From an uncultured Prevotella sp. (GTDB lineage Bacteria > Bacteroidota > Bacteroidia > Bacteroidales > Bacteroidaceae), in contig CAMVJQ010000008.1 in NCBI GenBank assembly GCA_947167845.1, forward strand, positions 1-59,234: 59,234 nt of DNA. The letters run 5' to 3'. The stretch's first letter is position 1. Each line of letters begins with the position of its first letter. The notes under the pieces are model-generated. The model saw only the letters and a list, made by a program, of their open reading frames with translations, had not been told where the DNA came from and did not search any database. Positions 25,528 through 35,019 of the stretch are shown here, piece after piece. Made by a program: the position numbers and the translations under genes.

Positions 25528-26718
25528 ATGAAAAAGAACAAGATTATGATGTTCGCTGCTGCCACGATGCTGCTTGCTTCGTGTGGCGGTGGCGGTGGCG
25601 GTCGCCCGAATTTCGGTGACAACGAGTATCCTGTGATGACTGTCGGCACGTCGAGTGTAGACATGCAGACGACGTATCCTGCAACGATCAAGGGTGTGCA
25701 GGATGTGCAGATCAGTCCTAAGGTGAGCGGATTTATCGTGAAGATTCATGTGAAGGAAGGGCAGACGGTGAGTGCCGGCCAGACGCTGTTTGAGATAGAC
25801 AACGTGACTTATCAGGCTCAGGTGCGTCAGGCCCAGGCCTCAGTCAATACTACCCAGGCTGCCCTGAATACGGCGAAACTGAACTATGAGAATTCGCAGA
25901 AACTGTTTGAGAATCACGTGATTGGCGACTTCGAACTGAAGTCGGCCACGAATCAGTATGAGCAGGCGAAGGCTAATCTTGCCCAGGCGCAGGCCGGGCT
26001 GGCTTCTGCCAAAGAGATGCTGAGTTTCTGCTATGTGAAGAGTCCTGCCTCAGGTGTGGTGGGCACGCTGCCTTTCAAGGTGGGTACACTTGTGAGCGCT
26101 GCCAATGTGCTGACGACGGTCTCCAACAACTCTTCGATGGAAGTGTACTTCTCTCTGACGGAGAAGGACGCCCTGACCATGTCGCAGGGGGCGGGCGGTC
26201 AGAATGCCGCCATCCAGGCGATGCCGGCCGTGAAACTGAAGTTGGCCGACGGGAGCGTCTACGGTCTGGAAGGCCGGGTGACGAAAATGAGCGGTGTGAT
26301 CGACAATGCCACAGGCAGTGTGCAGTTGATAGCCCTCTTCCCCAATCCTGACAAGGTGCTCAAGAGCGGCGGCTCGGGTGCCATCATCATCCCCAAGCAG
26401 AACAGTTCGGCTATCATCATCCCGCAGGGATGCGTCTCGGAGGTTCAGAACAAGAAATTCGTCTACATACTCGGCAATGACAACAAGGTGAAGTACACCG
26501 AGATCAAGGTGGATCCGCAGAACGACGGCAACAACTATATCGTGACTGAAGGCTTGAAGGTGGGCGACAAGTATATCACCAACGGCATCACGAAACTGAA
26601 GGACGGCATGGAGATCGTGCCCATCACGCCTGAGAAGTATCAGCAGAAGATCAAGGACCAGGCCAAGGAGATGAGTGCCGGTGAGATCGTGGAGGCCGTG
26701 CAGAAGGCGACTAAGTAG
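25528..26718 (+). CDS. RND efflux periplasmic adaptor (membrane fusion lipoprotein)
   Basis: The 396-residue lipoprotein (lipobox LLASC near residue 19, then a poly-Gly run encoded by GGC/GGT repeats) bridges the inner-membrane RND pump and the outer-membrane channel. The lipoyl-type hairpin domain shows paired halves: ISPKVSGFIVKIHVKEGQTV near 65 and FCYVKSPASGVVGTLPFKVG near 170. A long coiled-coil hairpin rich in Gln/Ala lies between them. The beta-barrel and membrane-proximal domains follow. The layout matches the AcrA/MexA family; it is the first gene of a three-gene operon. Confidence 0.95.
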   Translation: MKKNKIMMFAAATMLLASCGGGGGGRPNFGDNEYPVMTVGTSSVDMQTTYPATIKGVQDVQISPKVSGFIVKIHVKEGQTVSAGQTLFEIDNVTYQAQVRQAQASVNTTQAALNTAKLNYENSQKLFENHVIGDFELKSATNQYEQAKANLAQAQAGLASAKEMLSFCYVKSPASGVVGTLPFKVGTLVSAANVLTTVSNNSSMEVYFSLTEKDALTMSQGAGGQNAAIQAMPAVKLKLADGSVYGLEGRVTKMSGVIDNATGSVQLIALFPNPDKVLKSGGSGAIIIPKQNSSAIIIPQGCVSEVQNKKFVYILGNDNKVKYTEIKVDPQNDGNNYIVTEGLKVGDKYITNGITKLKDGMEIVPITPEKYQQKIKDQAKEMSAGEIVEAVQKATK

Positions 26719-26753
26719 AGTTGAAGAATTGAAGAATTGAAAAAAGTAACACA

Positions 26754-29700
26754 ATGACATTTACAACCTTTATCAAGCGCCCGGTGCTCTCGACGGTGAT
26801 CTCCATCGCCATCGTGCTGCTGGGCTTTATAGGTCTGGCATCGCTGCCTATCGAGCAGTATCCCGACATTGCACCGCCTACGGTGGTGGTCTACACCAGT
26901 TATCCTGGTGCTGATGCCGAGACCGTGAAGAACTCCGTCATCGTGCCGCTCGAAGAGTCGATCAACGGTGTGGAGGGTATGGACTATATCAGCTCTACGG
27001 CATCCTCTGGATCGGCACAGATACAGGTGCTGTTCCGTCAGGGTATGAATGCCGATATGTGTGCGGTGAACGTGCAGAACCGTGTCTCTCAGGCCCTGGC
27101 CCTGCTGCCGGCCGAGGTGACGCAGATTGGTGTGACGGTGATGAAGCGCCAGACCTCGCAGGTGCTGATGTTCACCCTGACGTCGGACGGCCGTTACGAC
27201 GACGAGTTCCTGACGAACTATAACAACATCAACATCGTGCCGGCCATCAAGCGTATCCAGGGTGTGGGTGACGTGCAGTCGCCTGGTCTGAAGACCTACT
27301 CGATGCGTATCTGGCTGAAGCCCGACGTGATGAAGCAGTACAACCTGATGCCGAGCGACATCACCGGTGTGCTGGCCGAGCAGAACATCGAGGCTGCACC
27401 TGGTTCGTTCGGACAGGAGTCGAACGTGGCCTACGAGTATGCCATGCGCTACACGGGTCGACTGAAGACACCAGAGGAGTTTGGCGACATCATCATCTCC
27501 AGCGACCGCAACGGACAGACGCTGAAGCTGAAGGATGTGGCCAAGATCGAACTCGGCGGACAGCAGTACTCGGTGTCGATGAAGAACAACAACATCCCCT
27601 CGGTGATGGGTATGGTGCAGCAGATCGCCGGCTCGAATGCCAACGAGATCGCCAAGCAGGTGAAGGCCGAACTCGAGGAGCAGGCCAAACTGTTCCCCCC
27701 GGGCATGACGTACAAAATCAACTACGACGTGACGGAGTTCCTCTATGCCTCCATCGAGGAGGTGGTATTCACCCTCGTGTTCACGCTCATTCTGGTGTTC
27801 ATCGTGATCTACATCTTCCTGCAGGACTGGCGCTCGACGATGATCCCGCTGATTGCCGTGCCGGTGTCGCTGGTGGGTACCTTCTTCTTCCTCGAGGCTT
27901 TCGGATTCTCCATCAACCTGCTGGTGCTCTCGGCTCTGCTGCTGGCTATCGCCATCGTGGTGGATGACGCCATCGTGGTGGTGGAGGCCGTGCACGCGAA
28001 ACTCGACCAGGGCTACAAGTCGACGCTGACGGCCTCTATCGACGCTATGAACGAGATCTCGGGTGCCATCATCTCGATCACGCTGGTGATGGCCTCAGTG
28101 TTCATCCCCGTGTCGTTCATGGGTGGCGTGACAGGTACGTTCTACCGTGAATTCGGTGTGACGATGGCCGTGGCCATCTTCATCTCCGCCCTGAACGCCC
28201 TGACGCTGTCGCCCGCCCTCTGCGCCATCTTCCTGAAGCCCCACGACGAGAGCGGCCACAAGAAGATGTCGCGTATCGACCGATTCCATGCAGCCTTCAA
28301 CACAGCCTTCACGACGACCACCAATAAGTATAAGGGTATCGTGGAGAAACTGGTGCGCAAGCCTGTTGCCATCATCTTAGGGGCTATCGTGGGTATCGCC
28401 GTGCTGGCCACCACGATGCTCACTACGAAGACCGGACTGGTGCCCGACGAGGACACGGGTACCGTATTCTGCACCATCTCGATGCCGCCAGCCACGTCAG
28501 TGGCCCGCACGCGCCAGATCATCGACGAAGTGGACGCCATTCTGGCTGCCGACCCCGCCATCCAGAGCCGTGAGCAGATTCAGGGTTATAACTTCATCGC
28601 AGGTGCCGGTTCCGACCAGGCCACGTTCATCATCAAACTCAAGCCCTTTGCAGAGCGTCAGAAGGGATTCTGGTGGAAACTCTCAGGACTGTGGCAGGGC
28701 GACGGCATCTACAGGTTCTTCCTCAACCCCTTCGACCGCGACGGCGTGCTGGCACAGATATACCTCAAGACGGCCCACATCAAGGATGCCCAGATACTGG
28801 CCTTCGGACCGCCTATGATCCCTGGCTTCTCGGCTAACTCGGGTGTCTCGCTGGTGATGCAGGACCGTACGGGCGGCGACCTGACACGATTCTTCGAGAT
28901 CGTCCAGGACTATCTGGCCGAACTCAACAAGCGTCCGGAGATCCAGATGGCTCAGACCTCCTACAACCCGAACTATCCGCAGTACATGATTTCGGTCGAC
29001 GTAGCCAAGTGTAAGCAGGCCGGCATCTCGCCCCGCGTGGTGCTCACCACCCTGCAGGGCTACTACGGCGGACTGTACGCCTCCAACTTCAACGCCTACG
29101 GCAAACTATACCGCGTGATGGTGCAGGGCTCGCCGGAGACCCGCATGACGGAGGAGTCGCTCAATAATATATATGTACGCACGGGGGCTGGCATGTCGCC
29201 CGTGAAGGAGTTCTGCAACATGGAGCGCGTCTACGGCCCGTCGAACATCAACCGCTTCAACCTGTTCACCGCCATCAATGTGACGGCAACCGTCGCCAAC
29301 GGCTACTCTTCGGGTGAGGCCATCAAGGCTGTGGAGGAAGTGGCTGCGCAGATGCTGCCCACGGGCTATACCTACGACTACTCGGGACTGACCCGTCAGG
29401 AGGCCCAGGCCAGCAACTCTACGGCTATCATCTTCGTGCTCTGCTTCATCTTCATCTATCTGATTCTGTCGGCACAGTACGAGTCGTACATCCTGCCGCT
29501 GTCGGTAGTGCTCTCAGTGCCGTTCGGACTGGCTGGCGCCTTCCTGTTCACGCAACTGTTCGGCCACTCCAACGACATCTACATGCAGATCTCGCTTATC
29601 ATGCTGATTGGTCTGCTGGCCAAGAACGCCATCCTGATCGTGCAGTTCGCCCTGGAGCGTCGCCTGACGGGTATGGCCATTTCATGGTCGGCCGTGCTGG

Positions 29701-30011
29701 GTGCTGCCGCCCGTCTGCGTCCTATTCTGATGACCTCTCTGGCTATGGTGATCGGCCTGCTGCCGATGATGTTCGCCTCAGGTGTAGGCAAGAACGGTAA
29801 CCAGACGCTTGGTGCCGCAGCCGTGGGCGGTATGCTTATAGGCACGCTCATCCAGATATTCGTGGTGCCGGCTCTGTTCGTGATCTTCCAGTCGCTGCAG
29901 GAGAGGTTCCGCCCGATGAAGTTCGAGGATGAGGAGAATCCTGAAGTGGCAGCCGAACTGGCTCAGTATGCTCATGGTAAAACCCCTGTTGATTATGAAT
30001 TGGAGAAGTAA
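26754..30011 (+). CDS. RND multidrug efflux permease (HAE1/AcrB-type)
   Basis: The 1085-residue inner-membrane transporter has 12 predicted helices in two repeats with large periplasmic loops. HAE1 signatures are present: SLPIEQYPDIAPPTVVV near the N-terminus, GVEGMDYISSTAS, and the proton-relay acid pair Asp404-Asp405 in VVDDAIVVVEAV, the equivalent of the AcrB Asp pair. It would export hydrophobic or amphiphilic compounds by proton antiport as a trimer with the adaptor and outer-membrane factor. Slightly longer than AcrB (about 1049), mainly at the C-terminal tail. Confidence 0.96.
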   Translation: MTFTTFIKRPVLSTVISIAIVLLGFIGLASLPIEQYPDIAPPTVVVYTSYPGADAETVKNSVIVPLEESINGVEGMDYISSTASSGSAQIQVLFRQGMNADMCAVNVQNRVSQALALLPAEVTQIGVTVMKRQTSQVLMFTLTSDGRYDDEFLTNYNNINIVPAIKRIQGVGDVQSPGLKTYSMRIWLKPDVMKQYNLMPSDITGVLAEQNIEAAPGSFGQESNVAYEYAMRYTGRLKTPEEFGDIIISSDRNGQTLKLKDVAKIELGGQQYSVSMKNNNIPSVMGMVQQIAGSNANEIAKQVKAELEEQAKLFPPGMTYKINYDVTEFLYASIEEVVFTLVFTLILVFIVIYIFLQDWRSTMIPLIAVPVSLVGTFFFLEAFGFSINLLVLSALLLAIAIVVDDAIVVVEAVHAKLDQGYKSTLTASIDAMNEISGAIISITLVMASVFIPVSFMGGVTGTFYREFGVTMAVAIFISALNALTLSPALCAIFLKPHDESGHKKMSRIDRFHAAFNTAFTTTTNKYKGIVEKLVRKPVAIILGAIVGIAVLATTMLTTKTGLVPDEDTGTVFCTISMPPATSVARTRQIIDEVDAILAADPAIQSREQIQGYNFIAGAGSDQATFIIKLKPFAERQKGFWWKLSGLWQGDGIYRFFLNPFDRDGVLAQIYLKTAHIKDAQILAFGPPMIPGFSANSGVSLVMQDRTGGDLTRFFEIVQDYLAELNKRPEIQMAQTSYNPNYPQYMISVDVAKCKQAGISPRVVLTTLQGYYGGLYASNFNAYGKLYRVMVQGSPETRMTEESLNNIYVRTGAGMSPVKEFCNMERVYGPSNINRFNLFTAINVTATVANGYSSGEAIKAVEEVAAQMLPTGYTYDYSGLTRQEAQASNSTAIIFVLCFIFIYLILSAQYESYILPLSVVLSVPFGLAGAFLFTQLFGHSNDIYMQISLIMLIGLLAKNAILIVQFALERRLTGMAISWSAVLGAAARLRPILMTSLAMVIGLLPMMFASGVGKNGNQTLGAAAVGGMLIGTLIQIFVVPALFVIFQSLQERFRPMKFEDEENPEVAAELAQYAHGKTPVDYELEK

Positions 30012-30012
30012 T

Positions 30013-31398
30013 ATGAAGAAGTTGATGATGTATATGTCTGCAGCCCTGCTGCTGTCGAGTTGCGGACTCTATAATAAGTACGAGCGTCCTGAGGTGATGG
30101 CCGACGGAATCATCCGCGACCCAGTGGCAATGGCCGATACGCTGGCAGCGAAGGACACGACGTCGTTTGGAAATCTGCCCTGGCGTACTGTCTTTACCGA
30201 CCCTCAGTTGCAGACGCTGATCCAACAGGGACTGGACAACAATCCCGACCTGCTGAATGCAGCCCTCAACGTGAAGATGGTGAACGAGGCCCTGAAGATA
30301 GCCCGTCTGGCCTTCCTGCCCTCGGTGGTGTTCTCGCCGCAAGGCACACTGGCCTCCTTCGACGGTGCCAAGGCCAGCAAGACCTATCAGTTGCCCGTCT
30401 CGGCCAGTTGGAATGTCGACCTGTTTGGCAATCTTCTCTCGCAGAAACGCTCTGCCCAGATGCAACTCATAGCCACGAAGGACTATCAGACTGTGGTGAA
30501 GACCAATATCATCTCCGGCATCGCCAATCTCTACTATACGCTGCTGATGCTCGACCGTCAGGTGGAGATCATCACAGATATGGAGAGTCTGACGAAGGAG
30601 ACCTGGGACAAGATGAAGTTCATGCACGAGAACCGTGCCGGCTATCGCTCGACGGCCGTGCAGAGTGCCGAGGCAGCCTACTACAGCGTGCAATCGCAGA
30701 AGGTGGACCTGATCCGCCAGATCCGTGAGTGCGAGAATTCGCTCTCACTGCTGATTGGCCAGCAGGGACAGACCATCAAGCGCGGTACGCTGGCAGGACA
30801 GAGCCTTCCCACATCGTTTTCGGCAGGTGTCGGTATCCAGTTGCTCAACAACCGTGCCGACGTACACGCCTCTGAGATGTCGCTCGCTCAGTGCTTCTAT
30901 GATGTGGAGACGGCGCGCAGCCGTTTCTATCCAAATCTCACCGTCACGGGCACTGCTGCCTTCACCAACAGTGCCGGCGGTGCTGTCATCAATCCTGGCA
31001 AGTGGCTGCTGTCAGCAGTGGGAAGCCTTGTGCAGCCCATCTTCCAGCACGGACAGATCGTGGCAGGCCTGAAGGTGGCCAAGATGAAGTATGAACAGGC
31101 CTTCAACACTTGGCAGAACACGGTGCTGAAGGCTGGCAATGAGGTGTCGAACGCACTCGTTAGTTATAATTCTTCTTCAGAGAAAGCAGTACTTGACGGC
31201 AAGCGCGTGGAGGTGCTGAAGCGTAATGTGGAAGACACCAAACGCCTGATGGAGTCGAGCAGCAACACCACCTATCTGGAGGTTATCACCGCTCAGGGCA
31301 ACCTGCTCAATGCTGAGATCAATGAGGTCACCGACCAATTCAACAAGATGCAGTCAGTCGTGAACCTCTACATGGCTCTCGGCGGCGGTGCGAAGTAA
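30013..31398 (+). CDS. TolC-like outer-membrane efflux lipoprotein
   Basis: The 461-residue product starts with a lipoprotein signal (lipobox LLSSC, Cys near residue 17), as in OprM/NodT-type channels. It contains the two repeated efflux domains: PWRTVFTDPQLQTLIQQGL and a second with long helices rich in Ala/Gln, including QSAEAAYYSVQSQKVDLIRQ. The ATG at 30013 lies 1 nt after the permease stop; a longer reading start inside the permease gene has no lipobox near its start and was rejected. It completes the tripartite pump. Confidence 0.95.
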   Translation: MKKLMMYMSAALLLSSCGLYNKYERPEVMADGIIRDPVAMADTLAAKDTTSFGNLPWRTVFTDPQLQTLIQQGLDNNPDLLNAALNVKMVNEALKIARLAFLPSVVFSPQGTLASFDGAKASKTYQLPVSASWNVDLFGNLLSQKRSAQMQLIATKDYQTVVKTNIISGIANLYYTLLMLDRQVEIITDMESLTKETWDKMKFMHENRAGYRSTAVQSAEAAYYSVQSQKVDLIRQIRECENSLSLLIGQQGQTIKRGTLAGQSLPTSFSAGVGIQLLNNRADVHASEMSLAQCFYDVETARSRFYPNLTVTGTAAFTNSAGGAVINPGKWLLSAVGSLVQPIFQHGQIVAGLKVAKMKYEQAFNTWQNTVLKAGNEVSNALVSYNSSSEKAVLDGKRVEVLKRNVEDTKRLMESSSNTTYLEVITAQGNLLNAEINEVTDQFNKMQSVVNLYMALGGGAK

Positions 31399-31433
31399 AG
31401 GTAAAAGGGTAAAAAGGTAAAAAGAAAGTAATT

Positions 31434-32213
31434 ATGGCAAGTGAAATATCCCCCAAGGCTGAAATATCGCCAAAGGCGAAGATCGGCAACAACTGTAAGA
31501 TATTCCCCTTCGTGTATATCGAGGACGACGTGGAGATTGGCGACAACTGCATCATCTTCCCCTTCGTCAGCATCTGCAATGGTTCACGTATAGGCAACGG
31601 TAACAAGATCCATCAGGGCAGTGTGATTGCTGCTCTGCCTCAGGACTTTAATTTCCGTGGTGAGAAATCGTATGTCGTGATTGGTGACAATAACGTCATC
31701 CGTGAGAATGTGGTCATCAATCGTGGTACACACCGTGATGGCAGGACTATCATCGGCAACAAAAACTTCCTGCTTGAAGGTACGCACATCAGCCACGACA
31801 CTGTCGTAGGCGACCAATGCGTGTTCGGCTATGGCGTGAAGATAGCGGGCGACTGTGAAATCCATAATGGTGCCATCTTCTCAAGTTCGGCCATCCAGAA
31901 TGCGAACACCCGTGTGGGGCGGCTTGCAATGATCCAGGCGGGCACCACGTTCTCGCGTGATATTCCTCCTTACGTCGTGGCAGGTGGTAAGCCCATCGAG
32001 TATGGCGGTCCTAACTACACGATGATGGGTGAGGCTGGTATCGACGAGAAGGTGCAGAAGCACATAGCCAACGCCTATCGTCTGCTCTTTCATGGAAAGA
32101 CAAGCACGTTCGACGTCGTTAACCAGATCAAGGATCAGGTGCCGGACAGTCCGGAAATTCAGACTATCATCCAGTTCCTGGAGAGTTCCCAAAGCGGTAT
32201 CATGTGTAAGTAA
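31434..32213 (+). CDS. lpxA: UDP-N-acetylglucosamine acyltransferase
   Basis: LpxA transfers a hydroxyacyl chain from acyl carrier protein to UDP-GlcNAc, the first step of lipid A synthesis. The 259-residue protein is a left-handed beta-helix with hexapeptide repeats (ISPKAEISPKAKIGNNCKIF and onward), the catalytic His121 in HISHDTVVGD, and a C-terminal helical domain. Length and motif fit LpxA rather than LpxD. In Bacteroidota the main lpxA usually follows lpxC/fabZ; here it is not near other lpx genes, so this may be a second copy. A strong terminator follows immediately. Confidence 0.93.
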   Translation: MASEISPKAEISPKAKIGNNCKIFPFVYIEDDVEIGDNCIIFPFVSICNGSRIGNGNKIHQGSVIAALPQDFNFRGEKSYVVIGDNNVIRENVVINRGTHRDGRTIIGNKNFLLEGTHISHDTVVGDQCVFGYGVKIAGDCEIHNGAIFSSSAIQNANTRVGRLAMIQAGTTFSRDIPPYVVAGGKPIEYGGPNYTMMGEAGIDEKVQKHIANAYRLLFHGKTSTFDVVNQIKDQVPDSPEIQTIIQFLESSQSGIMCK

Positions 32214-32215
32214 AT

Positions 32216-32251
32216 AAAAGGCCTGCACTCTAATGAAAGTGCAGGCCTTTT
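32216..32251 (+). terminator. Rho-independent terminator after lpxA
   Basis: AAAAGGCCTGCACT and AGTGCAGGCCTTTT form a 14-bp perfect stem with an 8-nt loop, just after the lpxA stop. Confidence 0.9.
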
Positions 32252-32279
32252 CAATAAATGTTGTGCCTTTGCATCACGA

Positions 32280-33026
32280 ATGAGATATTTTGTGACTTTC
32301 AGTTATGACGGCGGGCGTTATCACGGGTGGCAGATACAGCCCAATGGAGACTCGGTGCAGGAACGCTTGCAACGTGCTTTGACGACATTGCTCCGTGAAA
32401 ACATCGCGGTGACGGGTGCTGGCAGAACGGATGCTGGTGTACATGCGCGGATGATGGTTGCTCATTTTGATACAGACGTTTGCTTTGAGGCTGCCGATGG
32501 CATCAACGGGGCGCAACTCGCCTATAAGTTGAACCGTCTGTTGCCTCAGGATATTTCTGTTCAGAGGGTGGAGCGGGTAAGCGACGAGATGCACGCCCGT
32601 TTCTCAGCCACAAGCAGGATGTACCGCTACTATATCCACCTCGTGAAGAATCCCTTCCTCAGGTACTATTCGTGCGAGATACACTATCCGCTCGATTTCT
32701 CACGTATGAACGAGGCGGCCCGGATGCTTCTGTCGTATGAGGACTTCGGCGCCTTCTGCAAGAGTGGTGCCGACGTGAAGACCACACTCTGCCAGGTGAT
32801 GAAAGCGGAGTGGGTGCAGACCTCAGAGACGAAGTGGTATTTCGAGATCAGGGCCAACCGTTTCCTGCGCAATATGGTGCGAGCCGTAGTAGGGACGCTG
32901 ATAGACGTCGGGCGGGGGCGCCTGACGCTGGATGAGTTCCGCAAGGTAGTAGAGGGAAAGCGGCGCACAGAGGCTGGTGAGTCGATGCCGGGCAATGCGT
33001 TGTTTCTGGAAGACATCACCTACTGA
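32280..33026 (+). CDS. truA: tRNA pseudouridine synthase A
   Basis: TruA converts uridines at positions 38-40 of the tRNA anticodon stem to pseudouridine. The 248-residue protein has the catalytic Asp51 in GAGRTDAGVHA, the RYHGWQIQPN strand near the N-terminus, the SRMYRYYI core strand and the C-terminal FLRNMVRAVVGTLIDVGRG. Length is normal. A weak promoter-like TGCCTTTG lies at 32264-32271, one base from consensus, only 8 nt before the ATG. Confidence 0.96.
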   Translation: MRYFVTFSYDGGRYHGWQIQPNGDSVQERLQRALTTLLRENIAVTGAGRTDAGVHARMMVAHFDTDVCFEAADGINGAQLAYKLNRLLPQDISVQRVERVSDEMHARFSATSRMYRYYIHLVKNPFLRYYSCEIHYPLDFSRMNEAARMLLSYEDFGAFCKSGADVKTTLCQVMKAEWVQTSETKWYFEIRANRFLRNMVRAVVGTLIDVGRGRLTLDEFRKVVEGKRRTEAGESMPGNALFLEDITY

Positions 33027-33061
33027 GTAATCATGAAACACAATTCACTATTATATTAAAG

Positions 33062-33970
33062 ATGTGGTTAATACTTGCATTTATGTCGGCAGCACTGCTA
33101 GGCTGCTATGATTCGTTTAAGAAACAGGCACTGAAAGGTAATGCCGTGATTCCTGTACTCTTTCTCAACACACTGTTCTCCAGTATGATCTTTCTGCCGT
33201 TCATACTGATGGGTGACAGTATCGACGGTTCTATCTTCCACGTAGCGAGCGGTGGGTGGGAGATGCATAAGTATATAGTGCTGAAGGCTGTTATCGTCCT
33301 GTCCAGTTGGATTCTCGGATACTTCGGTATGAAGCACTTGCCGCTGACCATCGTGGGACCTATCAATGCCACCAGGCCCGTGATGGTGCTGGTGGGAGCC
33401 CTTCTGGTGTTTGGCGAGCGGCTTAACGCCTGGCAGTGGGTAGGTGTGCTGCTGGCAGTGGCTTCTTTTCTGATGCTGAGCCGGAGTGGCAAGAAGGAGG
33501 GCATTGATTTCAAGCATGATCACTGGATCTATATGATTGTGGGATCTGCCGCCTTGGGGGCCGTCAGCGGGCTTTACGACAAGTATCTGATGGCGCCTGT
33601 TGAGAGTGGAGGCGTGGGGCTTGATCGCATGATGGTGCAGTCGTGGTATAATCTCTATCAGTGCGTGATGATGGGAGCAATGCTTCTGCTGTTATGGTGG
33701 CCGAAGCATGAGCAGACAACACCGTTCCACTGGTCTTGGTCGATAGTCGGTGTGAGTCTGTTTTTGTCTGCAGCCGATTTCATGTATTTCTACTCACTGA
33801 GTCTTCCTGACGCGATGATTTCCATCGTGTCGATGATTCGAAGGGGCAGTGTGGTGGTGAGTTTTATGTTTGGTGCCGCTTTTTTTCACGAGAAGAATCT
33901 GAAGGCCAAGGCTGTCGATTTGGCACTAGTATTGCTGGGTATGGTGTTCCTCTATATCGGTAGCCATTAG
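33062..33970 (+). CDS. EamA/DMT-family membrane transporter
   Basis: The 302-residue protein is highly hydrophobic with about ten membrane helices in two EamA repeats (N-terminal half with GPINATRPVMVLVGALLVFG, C-terminal half with VSLFLSAADFMYFYSL and SMIRRGSVVVSFMFGA). Drug/metabolite transporters move small solutes across the inner membrane; the substrate cannot be told. It ends overlapping the next, convergent gene by 4 nt. Confidence 0.88.
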   Translation: MWLILAFMSAALLGCYDSFKKQALKGNAVIPVLFLNTLFSSMIFLPFILMGDSIDGSIFHVASGGWEMHKYIVLKAVIVLSSWILGYFGMKHLPLTIVGPINATRPVMVLVGALLVFGERLNAWQWVGVLLAVASFLMLSRSGKKEGIDFKHDHWIYMIVGSAALGAVSGLYDKYLMAPVESGGVGLDRMMVQSWYNLYQCVMMGAMLLLLWWPKHEQTTPFHWSWSIVGVSLFLSAADFMYFYSLSLPDAMISIVSMIRRGSVVVSFMFGAAFFHEKNLKAKAVDLALVLLGMVFLYIGSH

Positions 33971-34944
33971 TCGCGATAGATCCACGACAGGAGACTGTTG
34001 ATCCATCTGATTGAGAATCGAAACCAGCGTACGGTACTGACGGGCTTTCCTCCAAAACTCAGGATAAATTCGCGGAAGGGATTCTTGCTGAAAGGCAGTC
34101 CGACATCCATGAAATAGATATGCTCATAGCCTTGGCTGTGGGCATATTTGATGCAGTGCCAGATGGTCATCGTGTCTGGATGCAGCGGGAGGTAGGTCTT
34201 GCGCCGGAAGGCACTGTACCAGAGATAGGCATTATGCTGACTATAGACACAGGCGGCACAGCCGATGACGTAATCGTGGAACTTGGTTATGAACAGACGA
34301 AAAGAATCAGAATTTATCGCAAGTTTAAAGAATTGATTATCGGGTATATATCGCTTAGGCTTCAGCCAATTGTGCTTGCGAAGCAGTCTGGTGAAAGCGT
34401 TGAATTCTACTTCGCTTTCAATCTCTTTGATAGTCACACCCCTGGCATAGCAGTTGTCAATACGACGTTGCAACTTCTCTGTGATCCGTTCTTCAGGCGT
34501 ACGGCTGTGCAGAGAGTTGTGGATGCTCATCCAATGTACGGGGAAGTAGTTTAATTGGCGGAAGTTACGGTATGCGAACATCTTCTGCGTCAGGTTGCTA
34601 ACTTCTATATAAACCGTCAGTTTGTTAAGTTTGTTCGTAATGGCTTGCAGCATTTCGTTGAACAGGTCTTCTCGCTTGAAGTCACTTTGGGCATATTCTC
34701 CTTCGCCCAGTATGCGGCAATGCATAAAGAAGAATGGGGGCAGGATCGAAGTGCGGTAACGGACGATGGAAAGTAACTGGCTCACCACACGTCCGGACTC
34801 GTCGGTGCAGACCGCCATATATGGCTTCATCCGAGGGGTCTGTACACTCATAGAGAACAGTTCACGGCTGTGAAAGAAGTTGTCATCGATAATGTTTGGC
34901 AACTTCTCAATCTTGCTGTATATGTTCGTTTCTATTCCTTTCAC
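33967..34944 (-). CDS. GNAT/FemAB-like acyltransferase
   Basis: The 325-residue protein has two acetyltransferase-like halves: an N-terminal one (NIYSKIEKLPNIIDDNFFHS, then PYMAVCTDESGRVVSQL) and a C-terminal one with IGCAACVYSQHNAYLWYSAF and the hydrophobic end HIYFMDVGLPFSKNPFREF. This matches the BioF2-like/FemAB class of GNAT proteins, often involved in cell-wall or polysaccharide modification. Residues 166-172 (KLQRRID) contain the basic stretch common there. The start is a GTG at 34944; a minus-strand TAAATTTG box at 34956-34949 sits only 5 nt upstream, so the mRNA would be nearly leaderless or the start differs. The next ATG (34851) would remove conserved N-terminal sequence. Confidence 0.8.
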   Translation of the reverse strand: MKGIETNIYSKIEKLPNIIDDNFFHSRELFSMSVQTPRMKPYMAVCTDESGRVVSQLLSIVRYRTSILPPFFFMHCRILGEGEYAQSDFKREDLFNEMLQAITNKLNKLTVYIEVSNLTQKMFAYRNFRQLNYFPVHWMSIHNSLHSRTPEERITEKLQRRIDNCYARGVTIKEIESEVEFNAFTRLLRKHNWLKPKRYIPDNQFFKLAINSDSFRLFITKFHDYVIGCAACVYSQHNAYLWYSAFRRKTYLPLHPDTMTIWHCIKYAHSQGYEHIYFMDVGLPFSKNPFREFILSFGGKPVSTVRWFRFSIRWINSLLSWIYRD

Positions 34945-34988
34945 GCCACAAATTTACAAATTATTTTGGAACTACCAAAAAAATGTTG

Positions 34989-34996
34989 TAACTTTG
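34989..34996 (+). promoter_or_regulatory. Promoter of the nitroreductase gene
   Basis: TAACTTTG with TTTTG at 34964-34968 and a 20-nt spacer. Confidence 0.75.
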
Positions 34997-35019
34997 CGCG
35001 AAAAATAAGCATATAGATT

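Noticed and set aside
26640..27995. A 451-codon minus-strand frame opposite the RND permease
   Set aside because: Its product is extremely His/Asp-rich and reads antisense to a well-supported permease; a codon-bias shadow.
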